Shown piece after piece: positions 42,606-50,956 of a stretch of 64,000 bases of DNA (its first letter is position 1; each line of letters opens with the position of its first letter). This stretch comes from CAWJNF01 sp963844235 (GTDB taxonomy: Bacteria; Actinomycetota; Thermoleophilia; Gaiellales; Gaiellaceae). The notes below the pieces were generated by a model. The model searched no databases. It saw only the letters and a list, made by a program, of their open reading frames with translations, and was not told the DNA's origin. A program made the translations under genes and the position numbers. The DNA lies in contig CAWJNF010000005.1 of the NCBI GenBank assembly GCA_963844235.1, forward strand, positions 558,001-622,000. Direction: 5' to 3'.

Positions 42606-44294
42606 CGTTCCGGCTCGACGCCCGACCTCTACGCGGCCATGTACGGCCCTGCGGAGGGCGATCTCGTCCGGCTCGGCGACACGAATCTGTTCGCGCGTTG
42701 CGAGCGCAACCTCGTGCCGATCGGCGAGGAGGCTCTGATCGGCGCCGGCCGCAACATCCGCGACGGGATGCTGGCCCAGCCGAGCAGCTCACGCGAGTCG
42801 GCGCTCGATTTGTGCATCACGAGCGCCTTCGTGCTCGATCCCGTCCTCGGCGCGGTGAAGGCAGACATCGGCGTCAAGGACGGAAAGATCGTGGGAGTCG
42901 GCAACGCCGGCAACCCGGACGTGGTGGACGGCGTCGACATGACGATCGAGACGACGACCGGGATCGTCCCCGCCTACGGGCTCATCGCGACGCCTGGAGC
43001 GATCGACTGCCACGTCCACATCCTTGGCGCGGAGATGATGGCCGACTACCTTGCGCTCGGCTACACGACGCTGATCGGCGGCGGCATGGGCCTGGTCTTC
43101 GATGTCGGCACGAACCCGCGCTTCTCGCTCGAGCGCATGATGGATGCCTTCGCCGCGTGGCCGATCAACATGGCCTTCATCTCGCGAGCGTCCTCGAGCG
43201 CGCCTCCGCTGGAGGCCTCGCTCGAGTGGGGCGCGTCCGGGTTCAAGATCCACGAGGACCTGGGCGCGTACCCGGCCGTGATCGACCAGACGCTTCGGGT
43301 TGCCGACGCGCACGACGTCCAGGTCATGATCCACACCGACTCGATCAACGAGTCGGTGTCGCTCGAGGACACGATCGCAGCGATCGCCGGGCGGACGATC
43401 CACGCGTACCACGTCGAGGGCGCGGGAGGCGGGCACGCGCCCGACCTGCTGGAGATCGTCTCCGAGCCCCACGTGCTGCCCTCCTCGACGAACCCGACGA
43501 ACCCGTTCTCGTCGTCGGCCATCAAGGAGCACCTCGACATGATCATGTCGGCGCACCTGATGAGCCCGGCGATCCCCGAGGACGTGGCGTTCGCGCAGTC
43601 GCGCGTGCGCCCGGAGACGATGGCCGCCGAGGACGTGCTCCACGATCTCGGCGCCATCTCGATGATCGGCGCCGACTCGACGGGCATGGGGCGGGTTGCG
43701 GAGACCGTGCGCCGCTGCTTCCAGCTCGCCCATCTGATGAAGGAGCGCGCGGGCGAGGGGGAGGAGGTGCGCGACGACAACGAGCGCATCCTGCGCTACC
43801 TCGCGAAGGTCACGATCAACCCGGCGATCGCGCACGGTATCGACGCCCACGTCGGGTCGCTCGAGCCCGGCAAGAACGCGGACATCGTGCTCTGGCGTCC
43901 CGGCTGGTTCGGCGTCAAGCCCGAGGTCGTGCTCAAGGACGGCTTCATGGTCACGGCCGACGTCGGCCACGGCAACGGCTCGACGATCGGCGTGGAGCCG
44001 ATGATGCTGCGGCCGTCGTTCGGGAGCTACGGCGATCTCCCGCGGCGGCTCGGGCATCTCTTCGTCTCGCAGGCGGCCATGGAGAACCGCGAGCTCACAG
44101 GCGGGCCGCACGGTTCCCGCCTCGTGCCGGTGCGCGGCCTGCGCTCGCTCGGAAAGCGGGACATGCTGCGAAACGACGCGCTGCCCGAGGTGCGGGTCGA
44201 CCCGGAGAGCTTCGCGGTGACGGTCGACGGGCGCGCGGCGACCGTGCCCGCGGCGACGAGCGTCCCGCTGTCCCGCAGGTACCTGCTCGTATAG
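42602..44294 (+). CDS. ureC: Urease alpha (catalytic) subunit, N-terminal frameshift
   Basis: 563 residues after removing one base. The GTG at 42602 begins VTFRLDA; a GCCC run (42620-42623) carries one extra C, after which DLYAAMYGP... continues in another frame (ATG at 42639 is the first in-frame Met). Active-site residues of urease are all present: His pair in DCHVHI, carbamylated Lys and His in GFKIHED, His in IHTDSINES, His in YHVEGAGGGHAPD and Asp in GADSTGMGRV. The mobile flap, usually MVCHH, reads MSAHL: the flap Cys is Ala, while the catalytic His is kept. The sequence is divergent overall (DCHVHILGAEMM where DTHIHxICPQ is usual). It may still be active. Confidence 0.92.
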
Positions 44295-44296
44295 AA

Positions 44297-44325
44297 CCGT
44301 TGGGGAACCCATGGTTCCCCCACGG
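44297..44325. terminator. Strong palindrome after ureC
   Basis: TGGGGAACC-CAT-GGTTCCCCC with outer CCGT/ACGG extends to a 12- or 13-base stem (one mismatch) over a 3-base loop. It follows the ureC stop by three bases. No T tract follows. It may be a terminator, a polarity element before ureF, or a member of a repeat family in the style of the GGGGTCTGACCC elements. Confidence 0.45.
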
Positions 44326-44446
44326 ACCCCCTCCTTGACTATTCACGCGTTGCTCGCGGTGAAGCCTCACCGGGCGAAGCCCGGCGAGGCCACAACGACC
44401 AGGACGCCGCCGACGAGCAGAGCGGCGGAGACCTCCGAGGCGTCCC

Positions 44447-45193
44447 ATGTTGCCCGCCCGCCCGTCGTCATCCTCTGAGCCCGGTTCTTCGGGGCACGTA
44501 GCCCCCCGCCGCGGGCTCCTCGCGCTGCTCCAGCTCGCCGACTCGGCGTTCCCGACGGGCGCCTTCGCGCACTCGGACGGGATCGAGGCGCTTGCCGTAG
44601 ACGGGCTCGTGCGCGGAGGAGTCGAGCTCGAGGCGCTGCTCGCGGCACATCGCCGGCTCTCGCTGGCGCGGGGGGATGCAGTGCTGGCGCGGCGGGGATG
44701 GCAGGCGACCGCCCGGCAAGACGCCGAGGGGCTGCGTCGGGTAGCCGAGCTGGAGCTCGCGGCTCGGCCGGCGGGCGTCCAGCGCGCAGCCGCGCTCATC
44801 GTGGGTGGCGGCCTGCTGCGCGCCGCCGGGGCGGCGTCCCTCCCAGGCGAGTCGGCCCGCGTCGGATGGGTCGCCGAGTCGCTGGCCGGCCGCACGCCCC
44901 GTGCCACGGTGTTCGGGGCCGTCGCCGAGGCTTACGGTGGCGGCGAGGAGCAGGCCGTCGACGCGTATGCGTACACCGTGCTCGCCGGCATGGTGGGCGC
45001 CGCGGTTCGGCTGGGCCGAATCGGCCCGGCCGAGGGGCAGGGGATTCTCCGGCGTGTCTGTGCCGGCGAGGCGGCGCCGGCTCCTGTTCCCTCGCCGCCC
45101 GCCGAGGGCGACGACGCGGCCTGGTTCGCTCCGTTGCTCGACGTCGCGGCGATGCGCCACGAGGTCCTCGACGCGCGCCTGTTCGCGTCGTGA
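44447..45193 (+). CDS. ureF: Urease accessory protein UreF
   Basis: 248 residues. LLALLQLADSAFPTGAFAHSDGIEAL is the UreF signature, and VDAYAYTVLAGMVGAAVRLGRIGPAEGQ fits the C-terminal half. UreF forms a scaffold with UreD and UreG that loads nickel and CO2 into the alpha subunit. The first 20 residues are Pro/Ser-rich and the true start may be later. Separated from ureC by 152 bases with a strong palindrome, and overlaps ureD by four bases (GTGA). Confidence 0.92.
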   Translation: MLPARPSSSSEPGSSGHVAPRRGLLALLQLADSAFPTGAFAHSDGIEALAVDGLVRGGVELEALLAAHRRLSLARGDAVLARRGWQATARQDAEGLRRVAELELAARPAGVQRAAALIVGGGLLRAAGAASLPGESARVGWVAESLAGRTPRATVFGAVAEAYGGGEEQAVDAYAYTVLAGMVGAAVRLGRIGPAEGQGILRRVCAGEAAPAPVPSPPAEGDDAAWFAPLLDVAAMRHEVLDARLFAS

Positions 45194-46008
45194 AGAACGC
45201 GGCCGTGCGGCACGCGCCGTCCCTGCGCGTCTCCCGGGACGGCGTCGCGGCGGCTTCGTCGGGGAGCTTCACCTGGATCGTGCATCGCCGGCAGGCACCG
45301 GTCGCGTTCCTCGCCACGCCGCTCATGGCGCTCGGCGACGGCGAGGAGCTGCACGTCGCCGTCGAGGTCGAGGCGGGCGCGTCCGCCGTGCTCACAGGCC
45401 AGGGCCCGACCACGCTGCTCCGGACCGGCCAACAGGTCGTGCAGCGCTGGCAGATCCGTGTCGGCGAGGACGCCCACCTCACGCTCCTACCGTGGGTGAC
45501 GATCCCGTTCCCCGGCTCGCGCAGCCGAACGGAGGTCCATGTCGAGCTCGCCGGCGGTGCCACGCTGTGCGCCTGGGACATCCTTTCGGTCGGTCGGGTG
45601 GGGCGCGGAGAGCGCTTCGTCTTCGACGAGCTGCGCTCCTCGTGGCGCATCACGCGACAGGACGTGCCGCTGCTAGAGGAGCGCCTGCTCGTCCGCGGCG
45701 GCGATCGAGCGGCTGCGGAAGCCATGCTCGCGGGTCGCAGCCACGTCGGCTCGCTCTTCCTCGCCGGCTTCGCGGAGGAGCTCCTGCCGCTCGCGCTCGT
45801 CCGGGAAGCGCTCGACACGAGGCTGGATCTCGCCGGCGCCAGCCGCCCGGCGATCGGCCTCATCGTCGCACGAGCCCTCGAGCGCTCCGCCGACCGGCTC
45901 GAGCAGGCGTTCTGGCCGCTCGTCGGCGCGGCCCGAACGGCCGTGGCCCTTCCTCGTCTCGATCCCGGCCACGTCGCCCGGCGTTGGTTCGGGACGAGTC
46001 CCGTCTAG
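45190..46008 (+). CDS. ureD: Urease accessory protein UreD/UreH
   Basis: 272 residues from a GTG overlapping the ureF stop. QAPVAFLATPLMALGDGEEL, LTGQGPTTLLRTG, LLPWVTIPFPGSRSRTEVHVELAGGA and WDILSVGRVGRGE are characteristic of UreD, the platform that delivers UreF/UreG to apo-urease. Last gene of the urease block. No ureG GTPase and no ureE chaperone is present in the window, which is unusual for a working operon. Confidence 0.92.
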   Translation: MKNAAVRHAPSLRVSRDGVAAASSGSFTWIVHRRQAPVAFLATPLMALGDGEELHVAVEVEAGASAVLTGQGPTTLLRTGQQVVQRWQIRVGEDAHLTLLPWVTIPFPGSRSRTEVHVELAGGATLCAWDILSVGRVGRGERFVFDELRSSWRITRQDVPLLEERLLVRGGDRAAAEAMLAGRSHVGSLFLAGFAEELLPLALVREALDTRLDLAGASRPAIGLIVARALERSADRLEQAFWPLVGAARTAVALPRLDPGHVARRWFGTSPV

Positions 46009-46024
46009 ATTAAGCCCGCGTTGA

Positions 46025-46051
46025 GGGGTCTGACCCATGGGGTCAGACCCC
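46025..46051. repeat. GGGGTCTGACCC palindrome, copy 1
   Basis: A perfect 12-base inverted repeat, GGGGTCTGACCC-ATG-GGGTCAGACCCC, in the gap between ureD and the dehydrogenase gene. A 13-base version of the same palindrome stands at 51486-51512. Such identical cores at two unrelated sites indicate a dispersed repeat rather than a gene-specific terminator. Confidence 0.7.
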
Positions 46052-46116
46052 ATGAAAATCAAGACCACGGTGTGCCAGAAGTCGCGCGGGTCCGTGTCGA
46101 TATGCGCGCGGGCGGA

Positions 46117-46122
46117 TACCAT
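46117..46122 (+). promoter_or_regulatory. -10-like hexamer for short-chain dehydrogenase gene
   Basis: TACCAT, 8 bases before the GTG at 46131, without ribosome site; leaderless start likely. Confidence 0.38.
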
Positions 46123-46130
46123 CCCCGGCC

Positions 46131-46820
46131 GTGGAGCTCGACGGACGGAATGCGCTCGTGACCGGAACCAGCCGTGGGATCGGTCCGCACATCGCGCGCG
46201 GGCTCGCGGCGCTCGGTGCCCGGGTTCTCTGCCACGCACGGCGCGAGGCGGACGCCGGCGAGCGGGCGGCGGAGATCGGCGGAGTCGCCGTCTGGGGAGA
46301 CCTCGCCGACCTCGACGGCGTGCGCTCGCTCGCCGCGCAGGTCGCGAGCGAGGCCCCGGAGCTGCACGTTCTCGTCCACAACGCCGGCGTCCTCCACTCG
46401 GGGCGGATCGACGACACGACGCCGGAGGACTTCGCCGACACGCTCGACGTCAACGTCCGCGCGCCCTTCTTCCTGACGCAGGCGCTGCTGCCCCAGCTCA
46501 GGGCGGCGAGTGGAGCGCGGGTCGTCGTCGTGTCCTCGCGGGCGGGCGCGCTCAACGAGGGGATGTCCGGCGGGAACATGGCCTACCGGATCTCGAAGGC
46601 GGCCGTCAACGCCTTCGTCTGCAACCTGGCCGCCGAGCTCCGCTCCGACCGCATCCTCGTCAACGCGATGCATCCGGGCTGGGTCCGAACCGACATGGGG
46701 GGCCGCAGCGCAGCGGTGGCGCCCCAGGACGGGGCCGACACCGTTCTCTACCTCGCTACGCTCCCGGACGACGGAGCGAGCGGCAAGTTCTGGTTCGAGC
46801 GCAGGCAGATCGAGTTCTAG
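46131..46820 (+). CDS. Short-chain dehydrogenase/reductase
   Basis: 229 residues, classical SDR. Cofactor motif VTGTSRGIG near 9, NAG in LVHNAGVLHSG, catalytic Ser in VVVSSRAG and YxxxK in AYRISKAAVN. The C-terminus MHPGWVRTDMGG is typical. It lacks the acidic residue after the second strand that would mark NAD preference (reads CHARREAD), so NADP is likelier. Substrate unknown. The polyphosphate kinase gene follows after 16 bases. Confidence 0.9.
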   Translation: MELDGRNALVTGTSRGIGPHIARGLAALGARVLCHARREADAGERAAEIGGVAVWGDLADLDGVRSLAAQVASEAPELHVLVHNAGVLHSGRIDDTTPEDFADTLDVNVRAPFFLTQALLPQLRAASGARVVVVSSRAGALNEGMSGGNMAYRISKAAVNAFVCNLAAELRSDRILVNAMHPGWVRTDMGGRSAAVAPQDGADTVLYLATLPDDGASGKFWFERRQIEF

Positions 46821-46836
46821 TGAGCGACCACTAGGC

Positions 46837-47643
46837 GTGGGGATCCTCGACGAGATCGTCGTCGCCCCTCGCAAGGCGCCACGGCTCCCCGAACGGGATC
46901 CAGCAGCCCGACTCGGGCTCCAGAAGCAGAAGGCCGCAGGGCTTGCGGAGGAGCTCGCGGAGGAGCTCCACAGCCTGCAGGATCGCCTCTGGGCCGAAGA
47001 CACGCGCTCCGTCCTGCTCGTCTTGCAGGGGCTCGACACGTCGGGGAAGGACGGCACGATCAGGCGCGTCTTCACGGGAGTCAACCCGCAGGCCTGCCGG
47101 GTGGCTTCGTTCAAGGCGCCGAGCGAGGCGGAGCTCGAGCACGACTACCTCTGGCGCGTGCACGCCGCCTGCCCCGCTCGCGGCGAGATCGGGATCTTCA
47201 ACCGCTCCCATTACGAGGACGTCGGCGTCGCCCGGGTCAAGCAGCTCGTTCCGGAAGCGGTGTGGCGGCGTCGCTACCGGCACATCCGCGAGTTCGAGCG
47301 CCTGCTGACGGACGAGGGCACGACCGTCGTCAAGGTGTTCCTCCACATCTCGAAGGACGAGCAGCGCAAACGGCTCCAGGCACGCCTCGACGAGCCCACG
47401 AAGACGTGGAAGTTCCGGGGCGCCGATCTCGACGACCGCGCGCTGTTCGACGATTACCTCGCTGCCTACGACGAGGCGCTCGGCGAGACGTCGACCGAGT
47501 GGGCCCCGTGGCATGTGGTACCGGCCGATCGGAAGTGGGTCCGCGACGTCGTCGTCGCCACGCTCCTGGTGGAGACGCTCCGGCGGCTGAACCCGCAGTA
47601 CCCGCCGCCACCCGCCGATCTGGCGGGGATCACGGTCGAGTAG
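46837..47643 (+). CDS. ppk2: Polyphosphate kinase 2 family protein
   Basis: 268 residues from a GTG at 46837. Walker A GLDTSGKDGTIRRVF, the Walker-B-like IFNRSHYEDVGVARV, and the lid region RRRYRHIREFERLL with KVFLHISKDEQRKRLQARLDEPTKTWKF are diagnostic of PPK2. It transfers phosphate between polyphosphate and nucleotides (AMP, ADP or GDP depending on class). The single-domain length suits class I or III. It follows an SDR gene and precedes another, without evident pathway link; it fits thematically with the phosphate genes at 60-64 kb. Confidence 0.94.
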   Translation: MGILDEIVVAPRKAPRLPERDPAARLGLQKQKAAGLAEELAEELHSLQDRLWAEDTRSVLLVLQGLDTSGKDGTIRRVFTGVNPQACRVASFKAPSEAELEHDYLWRVHAACPARGEIGIFNRSHYEDVGVARVKQLVPEAVWRRRYRHIREFERLLTDEGTTVVKVFLHISKDEQRKRLQARLDEPTKTWKFRGADLDDRALFDDYLAAYDEALGETSTEWAPWHVVPADRKWVRDVVVATLLVETLRRLNPQYPPPPADLAGITVE

Positions 47644-47655
47644 CACGACCCGTCC

Positions 47656-47661
47656 TAGAAT
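47656..47661 (+). promoter_or_regulatory. -10-like hexamer for second short-chain dehydrogenase
   Basis: TAGAAT, a close -10 match, ends 6 bases before the GTG at 47668; no ribosome site in between. Confidence 0.45.
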
Positions 47662-47667
47662 CGGCGC

Positions 47668-48432
47668 GTGCCGGCGACCTTCACCGAGTTCCTCATGGGC
47701 GAGGTCGCGCTCGTCACCGGAGCGAGCCAGGGCATCGGGCGGGCGATCGCGGTCGCGCTCGCCGGGCTCGGCGCCGACATCGGCCTCGTCCAGCGCGGCG
47801 ACGCGGCGGACACGGTGGCGGAGATCGGTGCGCTCGGTCGGCGCGCTCACGTCGTCCGAGTGGATATCGGCGATCCCGACGCCGCCGAACGGGCCGTAGC
47901 GGACGTCGCCGCGGCGCTCGGCCGCATCGACGTCTGCGTGTGCAACGCCGGGGTAATCGGCCGCGAGCCGGCCCTCGATACCACGCTCGAGGAGTTCCAG
48001 CGGGTCCTGGCCGTCAACGTCATGGGCGCGTTCGCGGTATCCCGGGCGGCGGCGCGTGCGTTCCTCGCGGCCGGTGTCGCCGGACGCATCGTCCATCTCG
48101 CCTCGGTCACGTCCTTCCACGGCTCGGTGCAGGCTGCGGCCTACTCCACGAGCAAGGGAGCGGTGGCGCAGCTCATGCGCTCGGAGGCGAACGAGTGGGG
48201 GCCGCTCGGCCTCCGGGTAAACGCTGTCGCCCCGGGCTGGGTGCAGACCGACATGACCGCGGCGCTGCGAGCGGACCCGGTGCGCAACGCCGAGCTGCTC
48301 CGCCGCATCCCGCTCGGGCGCTGGGCCAGCGAGGCGGAGGTGGCAGACGCCGTTGCCTTCCTCGTCTCGCCGGCGGCCCGGTATGTCCACGGCCACGTGC
48401 TCGCGGTCGACGGCGGCTACCTGTCGCGATAG
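47668..48432 (+). CDS. Short-chain dehydrogenase (gluconate/KduD-like)
   Basis: 254 residues. VTGASQGIGRAIAVAL near 15, CNAGVIGREPALDTTLEEFQRVLAVNVMGAF, catalytic YSTSKGAV and APGWVQTDMTAALRADPVRNAELLRRIPLGRW. The last run is typical of 2-deoxy-D-gluconate or 5-keto-gluconate dehydrogenases. Likely NAD(P)-dependent polyol or sugar-acid oxidoreductase. The tautomerase gene follows after 46 bases on the same strand. Confidence 0.9.
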   Translation: MPATFTEFLMGEVALVTGASQGIGRAIAVALAGLGADIGLVQRGDAADTVAEIGALGRRAHVVRVDIGDPDAAERAVADVAAALGRIDVCVCNAGVIGREPALDTTLEEFQRVLAVNVMGAFAVSRAAARAFLAAGVAGRIVHLASVTSFHGSVQAAAYSTSKGAVAQLMRSEANEWGPLGLRVNAVAPGWVQTDMTAALRADPVRNAELLRRIPLGRWASEAEVADAVAFLVSPAARYVHGHVLAVDGGYLSR

Positions 48433-48478
48433 GCGTACGTATAGTCCTCGCCACACGACTCCCAAGGAGGAAGCTGCC

Positions 48479-48670
48479 ATGCCCCTGATCGAGGTGAAGC
48501 TCTACGACCGACGGGTTCCCGACGCCGAGTCGGAGAAGCGGATCATCGAGGAGATGACCGAAGCGCTCGTCCGGGCGACCGGGGACGAGGGCGTGCGTCA
48601 GCACACATGGGTGGTCGTCCAGGGCATTGCGCCGACGGCATGGGGCATCGCCGGAACACCGGGCTCCTGA
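48479..48670 (+). CDS. 4-Oxalocrotonate tautomerase family protein
   Basis: 63 residues beginning MPLIEVKLYDRR, with the catalytic N-terminal Pro at position 2 after Met removal. Small beta-alpha-beta fold; the conserved region VVVQGIAPTAWGIAG ends the protein. AAGGAGG lies 7 bases upstream of the ATG at 48479. The enzyme shifts enol/keto double bonds in 2-hydroxymuconate-type acids. No aromatic ring-cleavage genes are nearby, so the substrate is open. Confidence 0.88.
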   Translation: MPLIEVKLYDRRVPDAESEKRIIEEMTEALVRATGDEGVRQHTWVVVQGIAPTAWGIAGTPGS

Positions 48671-48718
48671 CCGCGAGGACGTCGCGACCTTCATGCCGGG
48701 GCGCCGTCCGGCGCCGGC

Positions 48719-50956
48719 TCAGGGCTCGGACGCGGCCAGCTCGAGCGAGAGCTCGAGCGGCTCCGCCCCGGGCTGCACTGCCTCGGTCTCCTTCGCGTGC
48801 ATGAGCATCGTGCGGACGATCAGCTTCGCCCGCGCGAAGTTGTCGATCTCGGTGGGCACCGGAGCCGCCTGGCGGCCGAGCGCGTAGGCGGCTGCGTTCC
48901 GGCCGATCGCCCGATAGGAGTCCAGCGTCAACAGGGGTGCCATCCCGAACAGCTCGAGGTTGTCGAGCGGCTCGAGATCGGCGCGGTGGATGACCGCGGT
49001 TCCCTTCGACTGCAGGCCCACGGCGACGCGCGAGCCGGAGAGTCGCGCGCCGTCGTGACCGATGAACGCGACGTCTGAGCTCCGGCGCACGCGCACGATT
49101 CGCGGCCGCGCGCCCTCCGCCCGCACACCGTCCACCAGCGCCGACAGGACGGCCTCGTGCGGAAGACCCCCGATCGTCTCGTGGATGCCGTCGAGGTACG
49201 CGGGACCGAGCGCGAGCACGACTTCGTCAGGCGCGGTGCCGGGGCCCGCGTCTCCGCGCGCGACGAGGTGGGCGCCGTGGCCGTCGGCGACCGCGAAGCC
49301 ACGCGCGTCGAGCTCGTGCGGCAGCCGTTGCAGCCGTCCCCAGCGCTCGCCCTCCAGCCTGTAGCCCGTTCCCGGCCCCGTGTAGTCGTTGGGATCGTTC
49401 ACGGCCGACTCGACCTCGAAGCTCGGGCTCACGATGGCCGATGTCTGCAGGTAGTCCGCGCTCATGCGCAGGCGCTGCATGCCGAGCACCGCCTCCGCGA
49501 CGTCGGGAAAGCCCCGGCGGTCGAGCGCGAGCGCGACGTCGAGCGCCGAGATCGGATCACCGAGCACCCGGTCGCCGGCGAGGACATCGGCGGCCCGGTC
49601 GCGATCGGGGAGGTCGCGACTGTCGTAGCCGGTCGTCGCGAGCTCGACCTCTTCGTCGGTCACCTCGGAGAAGCCGAGCTCGGCGAATACGGCCTGTATC
49701 GCAAGGGCGCCCTTCTCGCGGACGCGTACCGCGTCCTCCTCGGCGAGCGGCTCGAGCCCTGCGTCGACCTGCCAGTCGCGCTGGATCGTCAGCCAGTCGT
49801 CGATGTCGTTCGCGTCGTAGTTGCCGCCGCCGAACATGTTGTCGTAGCGCGGCATGACGCTGTAGCCGGAGGTCACGAAGTCCGTCCCCGGCAGGAACTG
49901 GCCCATCAGCTTGGCCGTCTTGCGGATCTCCGAATGGGACGAGATCGCGTCGTTGCCGGACGCGACCTCGAGGTCGAGCCACGCGGCGAGCAGGTTCTCG
50001 GCGAGGATCTCCCTCGTCCCGGCGGGGATGGCCATGGCGAGCGCGACTGTGCTGATGCCGCCGTTCTGCACGCCCTGCGCGCCGGCCGCGCGAATCGTGC
50101 AGAGGCACCGGGCCTCGAGGTAGAGCATCGAGCAGCCCTCGGCATGGCCCATGAGCGCTTCGGCCCCGGCGCCGGACGTGAACCGCACCTTGATTCCGCG
50201 CGAGGCGTACGCGGACGCAAGGAACGCTTTCGACCAGGGCGTGTCGTCGCCGTCGACGAAGCACGGCTCCGTTCCGTAGACGGAGAGCGTCTCCGAGTAC
50301 GTGGTGAGCCCCTGGATGCCGAGCTGGAGGTTCCGCCGCTCCTCGACCGAGCACTGGGTGATGACGCCTGGACGGCCGACCTGTGCGCCGACCAGGATCG
50401 CTATCGCGTTCAGTGGGGCATAGCGTGCGACGCCGACCGTCGTCTCCACCTCGGCGAAGCCGCGCGCGGCCGCCTCGGCGGCGTCGGCGGCCAGGAGTGC
50501 CGGACTCTCCTTGCGGTTCGTCACGTGCGCCTGGTTGGCCGGCCGCCGGCGGGCGCGGAGCCGTCTGAGCGCGAACATCATCTCCACCGGCTCGAGGAAG
50601 GCGGCCACGCGCGCAAGCCGGGCGGGCGTCAGCCCACGGGAAAGGCGGACGAGGTCCTGGCGTGGGACGTCGACGTCGACGAGGCTGCGGGCGAGCTCTG
50701 CGTCGGAGAGCCTCATCGCCTCCGCGGCGATCTCGAGATCGAGGCCGTGCTGGGCGATGAAGCGGTCGATCACGTCGAAGTCGGCGGCGGGCCGCCCGTC
50801 CATCTCGACGACGCGGCCGTTCTCGACCACGAGGCTCGGGTCGGGATCGTTCGCGCTCCCCATGGCGACGAGCCCGAGCTCCGGCTCCGCTCCGACGAGC
50901 GTCTCGCGGCGGACGTCGCGGGCGAGCCTGGCCTGGGCGCGGCGCGACTCGGTCAC
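48719..50956 (-). CDS. B12-dependent diol/glycerol dehydratase, fused large + medium subunits
   Basis: 745 residues from a GTG at 50956 that overlaps the stop of the small-subunit gene (GTGA). The large-subunit part (1-about 540) keeps the catalytic set with numbering only one off the Klebsiella enzyme: Gln142 and His144 (QAHVTN), Glu171 (ETTVG), Glu222 (YSETLSVYGTEP), then DGDDTPWSKAFLASAYASRG and GYSVMPRYDNMFGGGN. The medium-subunit part follows (about 545-745). Adenosylcobalamin enzyme turning 1,2-diols to aldehydes. No reactivating factor (PduGH), aldehyde dehydrogenase or shell protein is in the window. Confidence 0.92.
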   Translation of the reverse strand: MTESRRAQARLARDVRRETLVGAEPELGLVAMGSANDPDPSLVVENGRVVEMDGRPAADFDVIDRFIAQHGLDLEIAAEAMRLSDAELARSLVDVDVPRQDLVRLSRGLTPARLARVAAFLEPVEMMFALRRLRARRRPANQAHVTNRKESPALLAADAAEAAARGFAEVETTVGVARYAPLNAIAILVGAQVGRPGVITQCSVEERRNLQLGIQGLTTYSETLSVYGTEPCFVDGDDTPWSKAFLASAYASRGIKVRFTSGAGAEALMGHAEGCSMLYLEARCLCTIRAAGAQGVQNGGISTVALAMAIPAGTREILAENLLAAWLDLEVASGNDAISSHSEIRKTAKLMGQFLPGTDFVTSGYSVMPRYDNMFGGGNYDANDIDDWLTIQRDWQVDAGLEPLAEEDAVRVREKGALAIQAVFAELGFSEVTDEEVELATTGYDSRDLPDRDRAADVLAGDRVLGDPISALDVALALDRRGFPDVAEAVLGMQRLRMSADYLQTSAIVSPSFEVESAVNDPNDYTGPGTGYRLEGERWGRLQRLPHELDARGFAVADGHGAHLVARGDAGPGTAPDEVVLALGPAYLDGIHETIGGLPHEAVLSALVDGVRAEGARPRIVRVRRSSDVAFIGHDGARLSGSRVAVGLQSKGTAVIHRADLEPLDNLELFGMAPLLTLDSYRAIGRNAAAYALGRQAAPVPTEIDNFARAKLIVRTMLMHAKETEAVQPGAEPLELSLELAASEP

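Noticed and set aside
44367..44648. Minus-strand frame ending in a hydrophobic segment near ureF
   Set aside because: It overlaps the conserved UreF N-terminus, has no start context and its N-terminal part is Arg-rich shadow; the hydrophobic end alone is not enough.
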